Assembly (NCBI GenBank): GCA_041390465.1
Contig: JAWKPW010000020.1
Coordinates: 1 to 64,000, forward strand
DNA length: 64,000 nt
Direction: 5' to 3'
Source: JAABRU01 sp041390465
GTDB lineage: Bacteria; Desulfobacterota; Desulfobacteria; Desulfobacterales; Desulfococcaceae
The notes beneath the pieces were generated by a model. It saw nothing but the letters and a program-made list of their open reading frames with translations, searched no databases and was not told the origin of the DNA. Positions 27,311 through 36,428 of this stretch are shown here, piece by piece. The translations under genes were made by a program, and so were the position numbers. Position 1 is the stretch's first letter, and every line of letters starts with the position of its first letter.

Positions 27311-27408
27311 GCATGACCACGTTGAATTTTATAGGATCAAAAACTGAATTTTTTCAAAAAATTCAGTTTGTTAATCACTGTTTGATCCTATAAATAAGTT
27401 GGTCATGC
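27311..27408. repeat. Palindromic element with GCATGACC ends
   Basis: Ends GCATGACCACGTTGAATTTTA and, inverted, GCATGACCAACTTATTTATA. Inner arms TAGGATCAAA(A) and a central AAACTGAATTTTTT...AATTCAGTTT hairpin make the 98-bp unit nearly a full palindrome. It starts two bases after the mltA stop. Related units lie at 25405-25507 and 63325-63386. Confidence 0.7.
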
Positions 27409-27494
27409 GCAATTTAAGACCAATTTGAATTTTATATAATCAAGAGCAGGCCGGATTAGCGTCAGCGTAATCAAAGCAAAGTGTTTTGATAATA

Positions 27495-27633
27495 TAACTC
27501 AAGTTGCCAGTTACAAAAAATAGTAATAATTTCAAGCATCAGATTTTTTATGCAAAAAAACTGTTAATTTTATAACGTGCTGTTTTAACAATATTTAAAA
27601 ATTAAACTTCCTTGTAACTGGCAACTTGGGTTA
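27495..27633. repeat. 139-bp element with 20-bp inverted ends
   Basis: Left end AACTCAAGTTGCCAGTTACA and right end TGTAACTGGCAACTTGGGTT are inverted copies with one mismatch. The AT-rich interior has no coding frame. Only one copy is in the window. It fits a MITE or a degraded insertion sequence. Confidence 0.65.
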
Positions 27634-28227
27634 ATATAAAAACTGACATTGGCTGTGTACTGCTGTTCTTCCGGTTTGATTCTGAGGAGACAAGCCCCTT
27701 TCAAAGGTGAGTCACGGACCGGTCAGGGCAACTCCGCAATGTCCGGCGGTTTTTGCAGCAGATCGCAACGAGCGCGGCGGAACAGCATCAAAAAAGGCTG
27801 TCTGCGGCAACCTGATGTCAAATGATTGTTTCTCACGCCTTGAAAGGGCTGATTCTGAGGGGTTACCCACAAAGGACACAAAGAGTATACTCACAAATTC
27901 AAACTTGACAAAACCTCAGTATGCCATTGCATCTGAAACTGGGGGTCAGGTTAGCAGCATAACCGGACATTCCCGGTATTCATTCGGACAGATATACAAT
28001 CCTGACTGAAACAATGCAATAGCGCACAAGCAATTTTGCTTTATGGACAGATCAAAAAAAAGCGGCACAGGTTTCCAAAATCCTGACCAGGCGCTGAAAA
28101 CACCAGATTTGAAAGTCTGGAGACTGCTCATCTGGTTCATCAGAACAAGTCCCCATTCATCAGAAACCCGGTTCCCGGAATCAGTCGGCCTGCAGGGAAA
28201 CCCAACAATAGGCTTATACGGAAAATC

Positions 28228-29745
28228 ATGAAAAAAATCGAAGAAGTAACCCTTCTCTACGAAATCAGCAAAAGCCTCAATGAACAAATGGATTTGAAAA
28301 AATCTCTGTACAGGGTTCTTGAGAATCTTTCCACCTCCATGAACATGATCCGGGGAACCATCACGCTGCTCAATCCTCTGCGCAATGAGATTGCCATTGA
28401 AGTGGCACACGGCCTGACCCAGACAGCCATTGAGCGGGGAAAATACAAACTCGGTGAGGGTATCACGGGCAGGGTTGTGGAAAGTGGAAAGGCTGTTGCC
28501 ATTCCCAAGATCAGCGAGGAGCCCCTGTTTCTGGATCGCACAGATTCCCGGAAGATCAGAGATGAGCTTTCCTTTTTCTGTGTTCCCATTCAGAAGGGAA
28601 ATCAGGTTATCGGAGCGCTGAGCGTGGATCGTCCCTATGATCCGGACTATTCTCTCAAAAGCGGTACCGAACTGCTCACAGTCATTGCCACCATGGTTGC
28701 CCAGCATGTGATCAATCTGGAAAACATCCGCCTGGAAAAGGAAAAACTCAGGAATGAAAACCGGCGGCTTCGAAATGAACTGGAAAACAAATACCGCATC
28801 AACAACATCATTGGCAACAGCAACAAAATGCGGGAAGTTTTTCAAATGATCACACAGGTTTCCAAAAGCAATGCCACTGTGCTGGTACGGGGCGAGAGCG
28901 GCACGGGAAAGGAACTGGTGGCAAATTCCATTCACTATAACAGCGGACGTGCCAAAGGGCCTTTTGTGAAAATGAACTGCGCCGCCCTGCCTGCCAATCT
29001 CATTGAAAGCGAGCTGTTCGGCCATGAAAAAGGTGCGTTCACCGGAGCCATACGGCAGAAAATGGGGAAATTTGAACTCGCTCACAAGGGAACGATTTTT
29101 CTGGATGAAATTGGCTCCATCACTCCGGATGTGCAGGTGAGTCTGCTGCGGGTTCTGCAGGAGCGGGAACTGGAGAGAGTGGGGGGGCAGAAAACCATCA
29201 AGGTGGACGTCCGGGTGGTTGCTGCCACCAACAGAAATCTGGAAAATCTGGTGGAAGAGGGAATTTTTCGGGGCGATCTTTACTACCGTCTGAATGTTTT
29301 TCCCATCTACATGCCCCCGCTGCGGGAGCGCAAGACCGACATTCTGCTGCTCGCGGATCATTTTCTGGAAAAATATGCTGCGGAAAACAGCAAAGATATT
29401 CGACGTTTCTCAACCCCGGCCATTGACATGCTCATGGCCTATCACTGGCCCGGCAATGTGCGGGAACTGGAAAACTGCATTGAACGTGCAGTTCTGCTGT
29501 GCGAAGAGGGCGTGATTCACAGCTATCATCTGCCGCCTTCTCTGCAGACCGGAAAAGAATCTGACACGTTGCCGGAGCTGTCGCTGGATGAGGCTGTGGA
29601 AAATCTGGAGAAAGAAATGATCATTGATGCGCTGAAAAATACGCGGGGCAATATCACCCAGTCTGCAAAGCTGCTCAAAAGCACAGTGCGGAAAGTGGCC
29701 TACAAAGCCCAGAAGTACGGCGTTGAATATTTTCATTACCGCTGA
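28228..29745 (+). CDS. Sigma-54-dependent transcriptional activator with GAF domain (NifA-type)
   Basis: Residues 1-175 form a GAF sensor. A short coiled stretch (165-190) leads to a full AAA+ sigma-54 domain with Walker A GESGTGKE (222-229), GAFTGA (269-274), Walker B FLDEIG (291-296) and the WPGNVRELEN sensor. The C-terminal Fis-type helix-turn-helix (GNITQSAKLLKSTVRKVAYKA) deviates from the usual sequence. The layout equals NifA, but no nif genes are in the window, so the target is unknown. A KptA-like gene follows 136 bases later. Confidence 0.92.
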   Translation: MKKIEEVTLLYEISKSLNEQMDLKKSLYRVLENLSTSMNMIRGTITLLNPLRNEIAIEVAHGLTQTAIERGKYKLGEGITGRVVESGKAVAIPKISEEPLFLDRTDSRKIRDELSFFCVPIQKGNQVIGALSVDRPYDPDYSLKSGTELLTVIATMVAQHVINLENIRLEKEKLRNENRRLRNELENKYRINNIIGNSNKMREVFQMITQVSKSNATVLVRGESGTGKELVANSIHYNSGRAKGPFVKMNCAALPANLIESELFGHEKGAFTGAIRQKMGKFELAHKGTIFLDEIGSITPDVQVSLLRVLQERELERVGGQKTIKVDVRVVAATNRNLENLVEEGIFRGDLYYRLNVFPIYMPPLRERKTDILLLADHFLEKYAAENSKDIRRFSTPAIDMLMAYHWPGNVRELENCIERAVLLCEEGVIHSYHLPPSLQTGKESDTLPELSLDEAVENLEKEMIIDALKNTRGNITQSAKLLKSTVRKVAYKAQKYGVEYFHYR

Positions 29746-29881
29746 TGAAACAACAGTGAGCAAAATCAGCAGTTGTCCAAATTCCGGTTTGAAACTCGTC
29801 TTCTCCTGCTTTGGCTGAAATGACACCAAGCCGGGAAGGGGAAATTTTTTCCATCCACTCCATTTATATCTTTTTTCAGCA

Positions 29882-30634
29882 ATGACACAAAAATCAGCAA
29901 AAGAACTGGCAAAGTTTCTGGCATATGTTCTGGGTCGGGAGCCGGATGAGTTCGGTCTGGTCATGGATGCCCAGGGATACTGCAAAATCAAAGACCTGTT
30001 AAAAGCATTGAATGAGGAGGAGGGATGGCGTCATGTGCGCCGCTCCGGCATTGAGGAAATCCTCATCACGCTTCCCGGCCCGACTGTGGAAATTCTGGAA
30101 GACCGGATTCGCGCGGTGGATCGGGAACATCTTCCCCAAATCAGACCGGCCGAAAATCTTCCCAAACTGCTTTACACCTGCATCCGCCAGAAAGCCCATC
30201 CCCATGTGCTGAACAAAGGCATTTTTCCTCTGGGTGGCATGCCTTATGTGATTCTGGCTCCGGACAGGGAAATGGCCCAGCGGCTGGGCACGCGTTTTGA
30301 TCATGCCCCGATTCTGCTTACGGTGCAGGTTGCACAGGCGCAGGCAATGGGCGTTGGGTTTCAGTCTTTTGGGAAACGCGCTTTTCTGGCAGCATCCATT
30401 CCTCCCGGATGTTTTCTGGCTCCGCCTCTGCCCAAAGTGAAAGAGGAGAATGCAAAGAAAAAAGAAACTGCGGAAGAATCTGTCAAACTCAAAACTCCGG
30501 GCAGTTTCATTATGGAATACATGGATCCGGACGAGAGAAGACAGATACAGCAGAACCGGCGGAAAAAAGAGATGGAGCGGGAAAAGGAGAAAAAAATGCG
30601 CAGGAAGCAGAAGCAGAAGATGTGGGAGCGCTGA
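29882..30634 (+). CDS. KptA-like RNA 2'-phosphotransferase family protein, altered active site
   Basis: The first ~195 of 250 residues follow KptA/Tpt1, which moves a 2'-phosphate from RNA to NAD+: KFLAYVLGREPDEFGLVMDAQGY, RIRAVDREHLP, and MAQRLGTRFDHAPILLTVQV. The canonical first-motif Arg-His (LRH) is Gly-Arg here (18-19), and the LYHGT loop is LYTC (97-100). The two later arginines remain. A Lys/Glu-rich tail (about 195-250) is extra. The altered residues suggest a different activity or substrate within the fold. Confidence 0.75.
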   Translation: MTQKSAKELAKFLAYVLGREPDEFGLVMDAQGYCKIKDLLKALNEEEGWRHVRRSGIEEILITLPGPTVEILEDRIRAVDREHLPQIRPAENLPKLLYTCIRQKAHPHVLNKGIFPLGGMPYVILAPDREMAQRLGTRFDHAPILLTVQVAQAQAMGVGFQSFGKRAFLAASIPPGCFLAPPLPKVKEENAKKKETAEESVKLKTPGSFIMEYMDPDERRQIQQNRRKKEMEREKEKKMRRKQKQKMWER

Positions 30635-30643
30635 CACGGGCAT

Positions 30644-30683
30644 AAACCCTGAGGGTTTTCAAAACCCTCAGGGTTTTCGTTTT
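30644..30683. terminator. Bidirectional terminator between kptA-like gene and serC
   Basis: AAACCCTGAGGGTTTT (30644-30659) and AAAACCCTCAGGGTTTT (30661-30677) pair into a long stem followed by a T-rich tract. The genes on each side converge on it. Confidence 0.8.
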
Positions 30684-30695
30684 AAAACAGAAGGA

Positions 30696-31781
30696 TTATC
30701 CGTTCTTCTTTTCAAATTCCTTCATGAAAGACACCAGAGACTCAACCCATCAATGCCGCTGGCATTATAGATGGATACCCGGCATCCGCCTAGAACGATG
30801 ACCTTTGAGTCCGCCGATCCCGAGTCTGCGGCTTCTTTGATGAATTTCTTTTCCAAATCCTCGCTGGGAAACCCGGAAAGTCACATTCATCTTTGATCGG
30901 CTTTCTTTTTCAACCGTGCCTCTGTAAAATTCGGTGCTGTCCATGGATCCGTAAATGATTTCCGCTTTCTTGTCATTGATCAACCCATTCTCTCCAGACC
31001 GCCCACCTGTCTCCTCCAACCATTTCAGCACCAACTGCACGGTATACACTGCAATACAGGGCGGCGTGTTGAACATGGAATTCTTTTCCGAATGGGTGGT
31101 GTATTTCAGCATGGTGGGCAGACCTGCCGGAACACGTTTGAGCATATCTTCACGAATAATGACCATGCACACGCCCGCAGGCCCGATGTTTTTCTGCGCA
31201 CCCGCATAAATCAGGCCGAAGGGACGGGCATCAAAGGGACGGCTCATGAAATCCGATGACATGTCAGACACCAGCGGCACATCGCCTGTATCCGGAAAGT
31301 TGGCCCACTGCGTGCCTTTGATGGTGTTGTTGGATGTGATGTGCACATAGGCCGCATCCGGATTGAATTTGATATTCTGCGGAATATAGGAAAAATCCTT
31401 ATCCTCGGAAGATGCCACCACATTGGCCTTTTTGCCCAGAATTTTCACTTCCTTGATGGCTTTGGTGGACCAGGTTCCGGTATTGACATAATCCGCAGCT
31501 TTTCCCTCGGGCAGAAGGTTCATGGGAACCATGCAGAACTGCATGCTTGCGCCGCCCTGCAAAAAAAGCACGTGATAACTGTTATCCAGTTTCAGGATGC
31601 GTCTGGTTCTGGCAACTGCGTCTTCGATGACCTCATCAAACCATTTGGAGCGATGGCTGATTTCCATGATGGACATGCCGGAACCCGCGAAATTGAGAAA
31701 TGAGCCCTGTATTTCCTCCAGCACGGGCAGGGGCAGCGCAGCAGGCCCGGCATTGAAATTGAATATTCTGTTTTCTTTCAT
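30696..31781 (-). pseudogene. serC: Phosphoserine aminotransferase with several frameshifts near the 3' end
   Basis: PLP enzyme of serine and pyridoxal phosphate synthesis. The first ~300 residues are intact, with FNAGPAALPLPVLE, HRSKWFDEV and the PLP lysine in AGAQKNIGPAG (about K197). After MNVTFR the frame breaks. Changing frames gives EKKFIKEAADSG, GGLKGHRS, GGCRVSIYNASGIDG and SLVSFMKEFEKKNG, a normal SerC ending with stop at 30696. Two of about four lesions are one G missing from a G run. As a housekeeping gene it may be intact in the organism. Confidence 0.88.
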
Positions 31782-32234
31782 AATTATCCTCCGTTATCTG
31801 TTTGGGATTCTGACAGACTGAATTGTCAGGAAATAAATTTTTTATTATTTCAGAATATGAAAAAAATGTCAATGCGTATTTTTCGGAAATGTCCCATCTT
31901 TTGCCGGACAGTTCAATTTTCGGCAGCAGATCAAATCGGGTGAAAAAGCAGGGGGGATTTGGCATCCGCTTCTGCTTTGCCGCAGAAAATCGTTAGTGGA
32001 GCAAACCGGTTGATCTGAAACCAATTCTCCATTGAAGTTATACTGTACTGAAAGCAGTCTTTGCGGAACGAGTCTCTTCCGAATTCTATTCACTGCTGGA
32101 AGGCTGTTGTGACCTTTGTGCCCTCTTTGTGTCCTTTGTGGTTAAAATAAAGCATAGTTTCAATGAAGAATTGGTATGAAACCCCCTCCCGCGGCTGGTG
32201 AGGAGTGTTTTTCATCAGAGATTTGGCCCGCAGC
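31782..32234. other. Gap upstream of serC holding a short element
   Basis: The first ~80 bases should carry the serC promoter (AT-rich, 31790-31870). The rest holds the TIR element at 32019-32177. No gene is visible. Confidence 0.5.
32019..32177. repeat. Short TIR element, core type A
   Basis: Ends ACCAATTCTCCATTGAAG (from 32020) and TTTCAATGAAGAATTGGTAT (to 32177) are inverted copies. The core has GTGACCTTTGTGCCCTCTTT and GTGTCCTTTGTGGTTAAA, as in the copies at 36320 and 42216. About 159 bp, no coding frame. Confidence 0.8.
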
Positions 32235-33515
32235 CTATTTTGCCACCAGTCCGGCCATCCACATGGTAATGGGAGGAAAAAAGGTGATAATCATCAAATC
32301 AAGAAGAAGAACCGCCAAAAAAGGCATGACCCGTCTGCTTACGGCCGCCAGGCTGTCACCGGAAATGGAACCGGATACAATCAGGCAGATGCCCATAGGC
32401 GGGGTGAGCATTCCAATGGCCAGATTGGTGACAACAATCGCACCCAGTTGTATCAGGTCAATGCCCAAAGACGGCAGCATGGCTGTAATCATGGGAACCA
32501 GAAGGATAAGAGCGGCTGTGGTTTCCACAAAGGTTCCTGCAACAAGCAGCACGGCATTGATGAGCAGAATCAGGAGAACAGGATTGTCTGTTATGCCCAG
32601 CAGCGTTCCGGCCAGTTGTGCGGGGATGTCCTCAATGGCCGCAATCCAACTGAAAACAGAAGCGGCAGCAATGATGAACATGACAATGGATGAGGTGACG
32701 GCTCCGTTCCGGAAGAGACGCACAAGGTCTTTTATCCCGATTTTCCGGTAGACAAGCATACTCACGAGCAAAGCATAGATCACAGCCACCGCGGCGGATT
32801 CTGTGGCAGTGAACACACCAAAGAGAATGCCGCCCAAAATGATAAGCGGCGCGCCCAGGGCCAGAATGGCACGGCAGAAGGTGTTCCAGACTTCAGGCAG
32901 AGAAAAGGCGGTGGTTCCCGCGTACCCTTTTTTCCATGAAATAAAACTGGAAACAGCAATCAGGGAAAAGCCGATGAGCAGACCCGGCAGAATGCCTGCG
33001 GCAAAAAGCTGGCCAATGGAGGCTCCTGTGAGAAATCCGAAGATGATCATGGGAATGGACGGCGGAATGATCACACCGATGGAACCTCCGGAAGCCTGCA
33101 CTGCTGCTGCAAAATCCGAATCATAGCCGGATTTTTTCATGGCAGGAATCAGAATGGCTCCGACTGCGGCCGCGTCAGCAGCAGCAGAACCGGAAATCCC
33201 CGCGAAAAACATGGCCGAGACAATGGTCACAGCCGCAAGTCCGCCCGGCAGCCAGCCCACAAGCGCGTTGGCAAAGTCAATGATTCTTCGGCTGATGCCG
33301 CCTTCCTCCATAATCACACCCGCGAACATGAACAGAGGCACGGCCATCAGATGAAAGGAATCTGTGCCTCCGAACATGCGCTGCACCACCATCATCAAAG
33401 AAAAATCTCCCTGCGCCAGAATCCCCACCACCGAAGCGGCTGCAATGGCAATGGCAATGGGGGCATTGACGGCAAAAAGAAAAAGAAGGGAGAGAATAAG
33501 GATTTCAGTGGTCAT
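32235..33515 (-). CDS. dctM: TRAP transporter large permease
   Basis: Membrane subunit of a tripartite ATP-independent periplasmic transporter that moves organic acids with sodium or protons. The 426 residues start MTTEILILSLLFLFAVN and have about 12 spans. The family motifs are GGAxISRRIIDFANALVGWLPGGL-like (RRIIDFANALVGW), FFAGISGSAAADAAAVG and GASIGQLFAAGILPG. The ATG at 33515 follows GGAGGA; a longer frame is ignored. It overlaps dctQ by 11 bases. No binding protein (dctP) is next to it. Confidence 0.93.
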   Translation of the reverse strand: MTTEILILSLLFLFAVNAPIAIAIAAASVVGILAQGDFSLMMVVQRMFGGTDSFHLMAVPLFMFAGVIMEEGGISRRIIDFANALVGWLPGGLAAVTIVSAMFFAGISGSAAADAAAVGAILIPAMKKSGYDSDFAAAVQASGGSIGVIIPPSIPMIIFGFLTGASIGQLFAAGILPGLLIGFSLIAVSSFISWKKGYAGTTAFSLPEVWNTFCRAILALGAPLIILGGILFGVFTATESAAVAVIYALLVSMLVYRKIGIKDLVRLFRNGAVTSSIVMFIIAAASVFSWIAAIEDIPAQLAGTLLGITDNPVLLILLINAVLLVAGTFVETTAALILLVPMITAMLPSLGIDLIQLGAIVVTNLAIGMLTPPMGICLIVSGSISGDSLAAVSRRVMPFLAVLLLDLMIITFFPPITMWMAGLVAK

Positions 33516-34002
33516 GCTTCCTCCGGAATTCGGACAGCAGGAAAGCCAGCCCGTGCAGGGCAAGGATGGCTCCGCTGACAGGAATGATGCCCATGATGAT
33601 CCATTTGGGCATAAGCAGGGCCGGAGAAATCTGTGCGCGCACAAACCAGGAAAACTGGCACCCGAAAAAAATCATGATGCCAAACAGGGCCAAAGAGGCC
33701 GTATGCACAAACAGCAGTGAGATTTTTTGAAGCAGCCGGGGCATTCGCACAAAAAAAACATCCACTCCCGGATGCACCCCGCGGCGGTAAGCCGAGGCAG
33801 CACCCAGAAAGCTGAGCCATACCAGAAGAAAACGTGCCAGTTCCTCGGACCAGAACAGGGAATGGTTCAGCACATAACGGAAAAAGACCTGCAGGGCCAC
33901 AATCAGCGACATGCTGATGCCCAGAACAAAAAGAAGAAATTCCGTGTACCGGTTGACTGCCTGACTGGTTTTATCAACAAATTCCGCAAATTTTGCAAAC
34001 AT
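33505..34002 (-). CDS. dctQ: TRAP transporter small permease
   Basis: The 165-residue partner of DctM with four spans and the DctQ signature LFWSEELARFLLVWLSFLGA near residue 60, followed by AYRRGVHPGVD. The start at 34002 has a GGAGAAA site; the frame extends 30 residues further upstream without family similarity. It is the first gene of a two-gene unit with dctM. Confidence 0.9.
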   Translation of the reverse strand: MFAKFAEFVDKTSQAVNRYTEFLLFVLGISMSLIVALQVFFRYVLNHSLFWSEELARFLLVWLSFLGAASAYRRGVHPGVDVFFVRMPRLLQKISLLFVHTASLALFGIMIFFGCQFSWFVRAQISPALLMPKWIIMGIIPVSGAILALHGLAFLLSEFRRKHDH

Positions 34003-34551
34003 ATTTTCCGTTTCTCCGTTTCTGCCGGAAATGTCAACTGGTTCTGTGCCAAAGTCCGGAAGTTCAGGGCAAATCGCAGGCGCGGATTTCAAACCCGCTG
34101 CTGCAGAAAATCATCAGCGGATTCAGCCCATCAAATCAGAAATTCAGGCAGAATTTTCCTTATTGCTTTTCAGTGACAAAAAGGGAACTGATGCTTTTTT
34201 CTTTTATCTGTTTGCTGTCTGAAAGGTCAAGAAAAATTTTTTCTCCTGTTTTCATCCGCTGTGCAAAAACGGCTTTCGGATTTTGCCGGGACGATGGCAG
34301 AACGCTGAGATACAGACAAGAGAACATTTTCTGTCCGGAAAACAGCACTTGTATTTTGAAAAAAAATAATGATATTGTAAGGGAAATTAAACTTTTTAAT
34401 GTACCGCCTGTGTTCAGGTTTCAGGGACAGATACTGAACACTGAAACCGGCATATCAGCAATTTTCAACTCCCTAAGTATTCATGCAATCTGAAAAAGAA
34501 AAATGCTGTGCTGAAAATCCTGTCCGCAACAGATTTCAAAGGGGCTGAAAC
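34003..34551. other. 550-base gap between divergent units
   Basis: No gene recognised. It must hold promoters for dctQM (minus) and for the glycosyltransferase (plus). At 34411-34447 two 7-base words and their complements are interleaved (TGTTCAG, GTTTCAG, then CTGAACA, CTGAAAC). Confidence 0.5.
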
Positions 34552-35655
34552 GTGAGATTTCTGTTTCTTGAATCTTTTTTTGGGGGGTCCCACCGGGAAT
34601 TTGCCGAAGGACTCGCGGAAAATTCCCGGCATGAAATTGAACTTGTCACGCTTCCTGCCCGATTCTGGAAATGGCGGATGCGCGGCGCGGCTCTCTGGTT
34701 TGCTCAGGAAATCAGAAATCTGAAATCCTTTGACGGACTGATTGCCACAAACATGATGAGTCTGTCGGATTTCAAATCCCTTAGCGGGACAGCCTGTCGG
34801 CCGGTACTGCTGTATTTTCATGAAAACCAGTTTGCCTATCCGCTTGCGCCGGGGGAAAAAATGGATTATCAGTATGGATTTACAGACATCACTTCTGCCC
34901 TGACCGCAGATCGCATACAGTTCAATTCCTGCTTTCACTATGACACCTTTTTTTCAGCACTCCCTGCATTTTTGAACCGGATGCCGGAATTCCGTCCGAA
35001 CTGGGTGACGGACACCATCCGCTCCAAGTCCGGAGTATTGTATCCCGGGTGCCGTTTTTCCCCTCCTGCTGATGATGAATTCCAGGAGGAGAAAGAAGAA
35101 GACAGCTCCCCTCCCTTGATTGTCTGGAATCACCGATGGGAATTTGACAAGGCTCCGGAAGTTTTTTTTCAGGCACTGGAACGGGTTGCCGAAAAAGGAG
35201 CGAATTTCCGGCTGGCCCTGATGGGAGAAAACTTCCGCCGGGTTCCGGAGGTGTTCCGCTCTGCAAGGGTGCGCTGTCAAAATCAGATTGTTCATTGGGG
35301 ATATGTGAAGTCCCGCAGCGAATATCTTCGCATACTCGGTCAGGGCGGCATTGTCATCAGCACAGCCATTCAGGAAAATTTCGGCATATCTGTTGCCGAG
35401 GCCCTGCGATTCGGCTGTCTTCCGCTTCTGCCCAATCGTCTTTCCTATCCGGAAATTCTGCCGCAGGAATTTCATGCAGATTTTCTTTACAACAATGCGG
35501 ATGATCTCGCGGAAAAACTTTTTCGCATGATTGCCGACTTTTCCGAATTTCGGAAACTGCGCCGACATACGGCAGCAGCAATGGCCCGTTTTGCATGGAA
35601 AAACATGATTTCCGCGTATGATGATCTCCTGGAGGAGATGGTGCAGTCCCATTGA
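34552..35655 (+). CDS. Glycosyltransferase of the tRNA-queuosine mannosyltransferase (QTMAN/DUF3524) family
   Basis: GT-B fold protein of 367 residues. The N-terminal DUF3524 domain reads FLESFFGGSHREFAEGL, LPARFWKWRMRGAA and YFHENQFAYPL. The C-terminal half has a glycosyl transferases group 1 pattern (VVWNHRWEFDK-type IVWNHRWEFDKAPE and QENFGISVAEAL). In animals the family (GTDC1/QTMAN) adds mannose to queuosine in tRNA-Asp; bacterial members likely glycosylate Q as well. The start is GTG with a GGGG-rich site. It stands alone. Confidence 0.85.
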   Translation: MRFLFLESFFGGSHREFAEGLAENSRHEIELVTLPARFWKWRMRGAALWFAQEIRNLKSFDGLIATNMMSLSDFKSLSGTACRPVLLYFHENQFAYPLAPGEKMDYQYGFTDITSALTADRIQFNSCFHYDTFFSALPAFLNRMPEFRPNWVTDTIRSKSGVLYPGCRFSPPADDEFQEEKEEDSSPPLIVWNHRWEFDKAPEVFFQALERVAEKGANFRLALMGENFRRVPEVFRSARVRCQNQIVHWGYVKSRSEYLRILGQGGIVISTAIQENFGISVAEALRFGCLPLLPNRLSYPEILPQEFHADFLYNNADDLAEKLFRMIADFSEFRKLRRHTAAAMARFAWKNMISAYDDLLEEMVQSH

Positions 35656-35750
35656 CGTAAGATACCCAGGCGTGCCAAACTGAAAGTCTGGCTTTCCGGA
35701 TGAATCATTTTTGCATTAACGCTTTGACATTTTTAAAAAAGGAGAAAACC

Positions 35751-36320
35751 ATGCTTCAACTCAAAGAAAAATACATTTCCGCAGAAGAATATTTTGCAAT
35801 GGAGGAGGATGCCGAATGCAAAAGCGAGTATTATCATGGTGAGATATTTGACATGGCAGGGGCTTCCATCCATCATAATCTGATTGCCTCCAATATCATT
35901 ACCGCACTGAACAATTGTCTGAGAGGCCGTGACTGTTTTGTTTTTCCAAGTGATGCAAGAATTGAGGTTGATCCGGCAAATCACTACACCTATCCGGATG
36001 TGAGCGTTGTGTGCGGGAACATTGAATTCAGCGCAGGCAGAAGAGACACGATTGCCAATCCACTGGTCATTTTTGAAGTTCTGTCCGAATCCACAGCAGA
36101 TTATGACAGGGGCGCAAAATTCAAGGCATACCGGAAAATTCCCTCTTTTCGGGAATATGTCACAGTGGATCAGTATTCCTGCAATGTGGAGCATTATTGC
36201 AAAAATGAATCAGGTTTCTGGATGTTGGAAGAATTTGAAAGTGTTTCAGACTGTTTTGCCATCCACTCCCTGAATGTGGAACTTTGCCTGAAGGATATCT
36301 ATTACCGAATTGAACTGTAA
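35751..36320 (+). CDS. Uma2-type (DUF820) endonuclease-fold protein
   Basis: The 189 residues begin MLQLKEKYISAEEYFAME. They have the Uma2 pattern: EYYHGEIFDMAGAS, PDVSVVCG (catalytic Asp), PLVIFEVLSESTADYDRGAKFKAYRKIPS (Glu and Lys of the PD-(D/E)XK site) and EYVTVDQ. Genes of this family are abundant in cyanobacteria and gliding or filamentous bacteria; the role is unknown. AGGAG precedes the ATG at 35751, preferred over an in-frame ATG 51 bases upstream. The stop codon is the first base of a TIR element. Confidence 0.85.
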   Translation: MLQLKEKYISAEEYFAMEEDAECKSEYYHGEIFDMAGASIHHNLIASNIITALNNCLRGRDCFVFPSDARIEVDPANHYTYPDVSVVCGNIEFSAGRRDTIANPLVIFEVLSESTADYDRGAKFKAYRKIPSFREYVTVDQYSCNVEHYCKNESGFWMLEEFESVSDCFAIHSLNVELCLKDIYYRIEL

Positions 36321-36428
36321 TACCGATTCACCGCTGATTTTATACAGTGCTGTCAGTTTTTGTGACCTTTGTGCCCTCTTTGTGTCCTTTGTGGTTAAAG
36401 GAAAGCATGATTTCAAAGGTGAATCGGC
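36320..36428. repeat. Short TIR element, core type A, at the stop of the Uma2 gene
   Basis: Ends ATACCGATTCACCGCTGA (36320-36337) and TCAAAGGTGAATCGGCAT (36411-36428), inverted with few mismatches. The core has TGTGACCTTTGTGCCCTCTT. A second left end, ATACCAAATCACCATTGAA, begins at 36430, so another partial copy abuts it. Confidence 0.8.

Larger units (their letters stand above)
27310..28227. other. Gap with two palindromic elements, no clear gene
   Basis: Between mltA and the sigma-54 activator lie the element at 27311-27408 and the element at 27495-27633. A weaker pair of inverted segments, GCCCCTTTCAAAGGTGAG near 27696 and CTCACGCCTTGAAAGGGC near 27833, encloses a 100-residue open frame with no recognisable domain. 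I do not call that frame as a gene. Confidence 0.5.

Noticed and set aside
27707..28009. 100-residue plus frame in the repeat-rich gap
   Set aside because: No domain and no ribosome site; lies between weak inverted segments and may be non-coding element DNA.
27946..29361. 471-residue minus frame over the sigma-54 activator
   Set aside because: Antisense to a complete AAA+ activator with all motifs.
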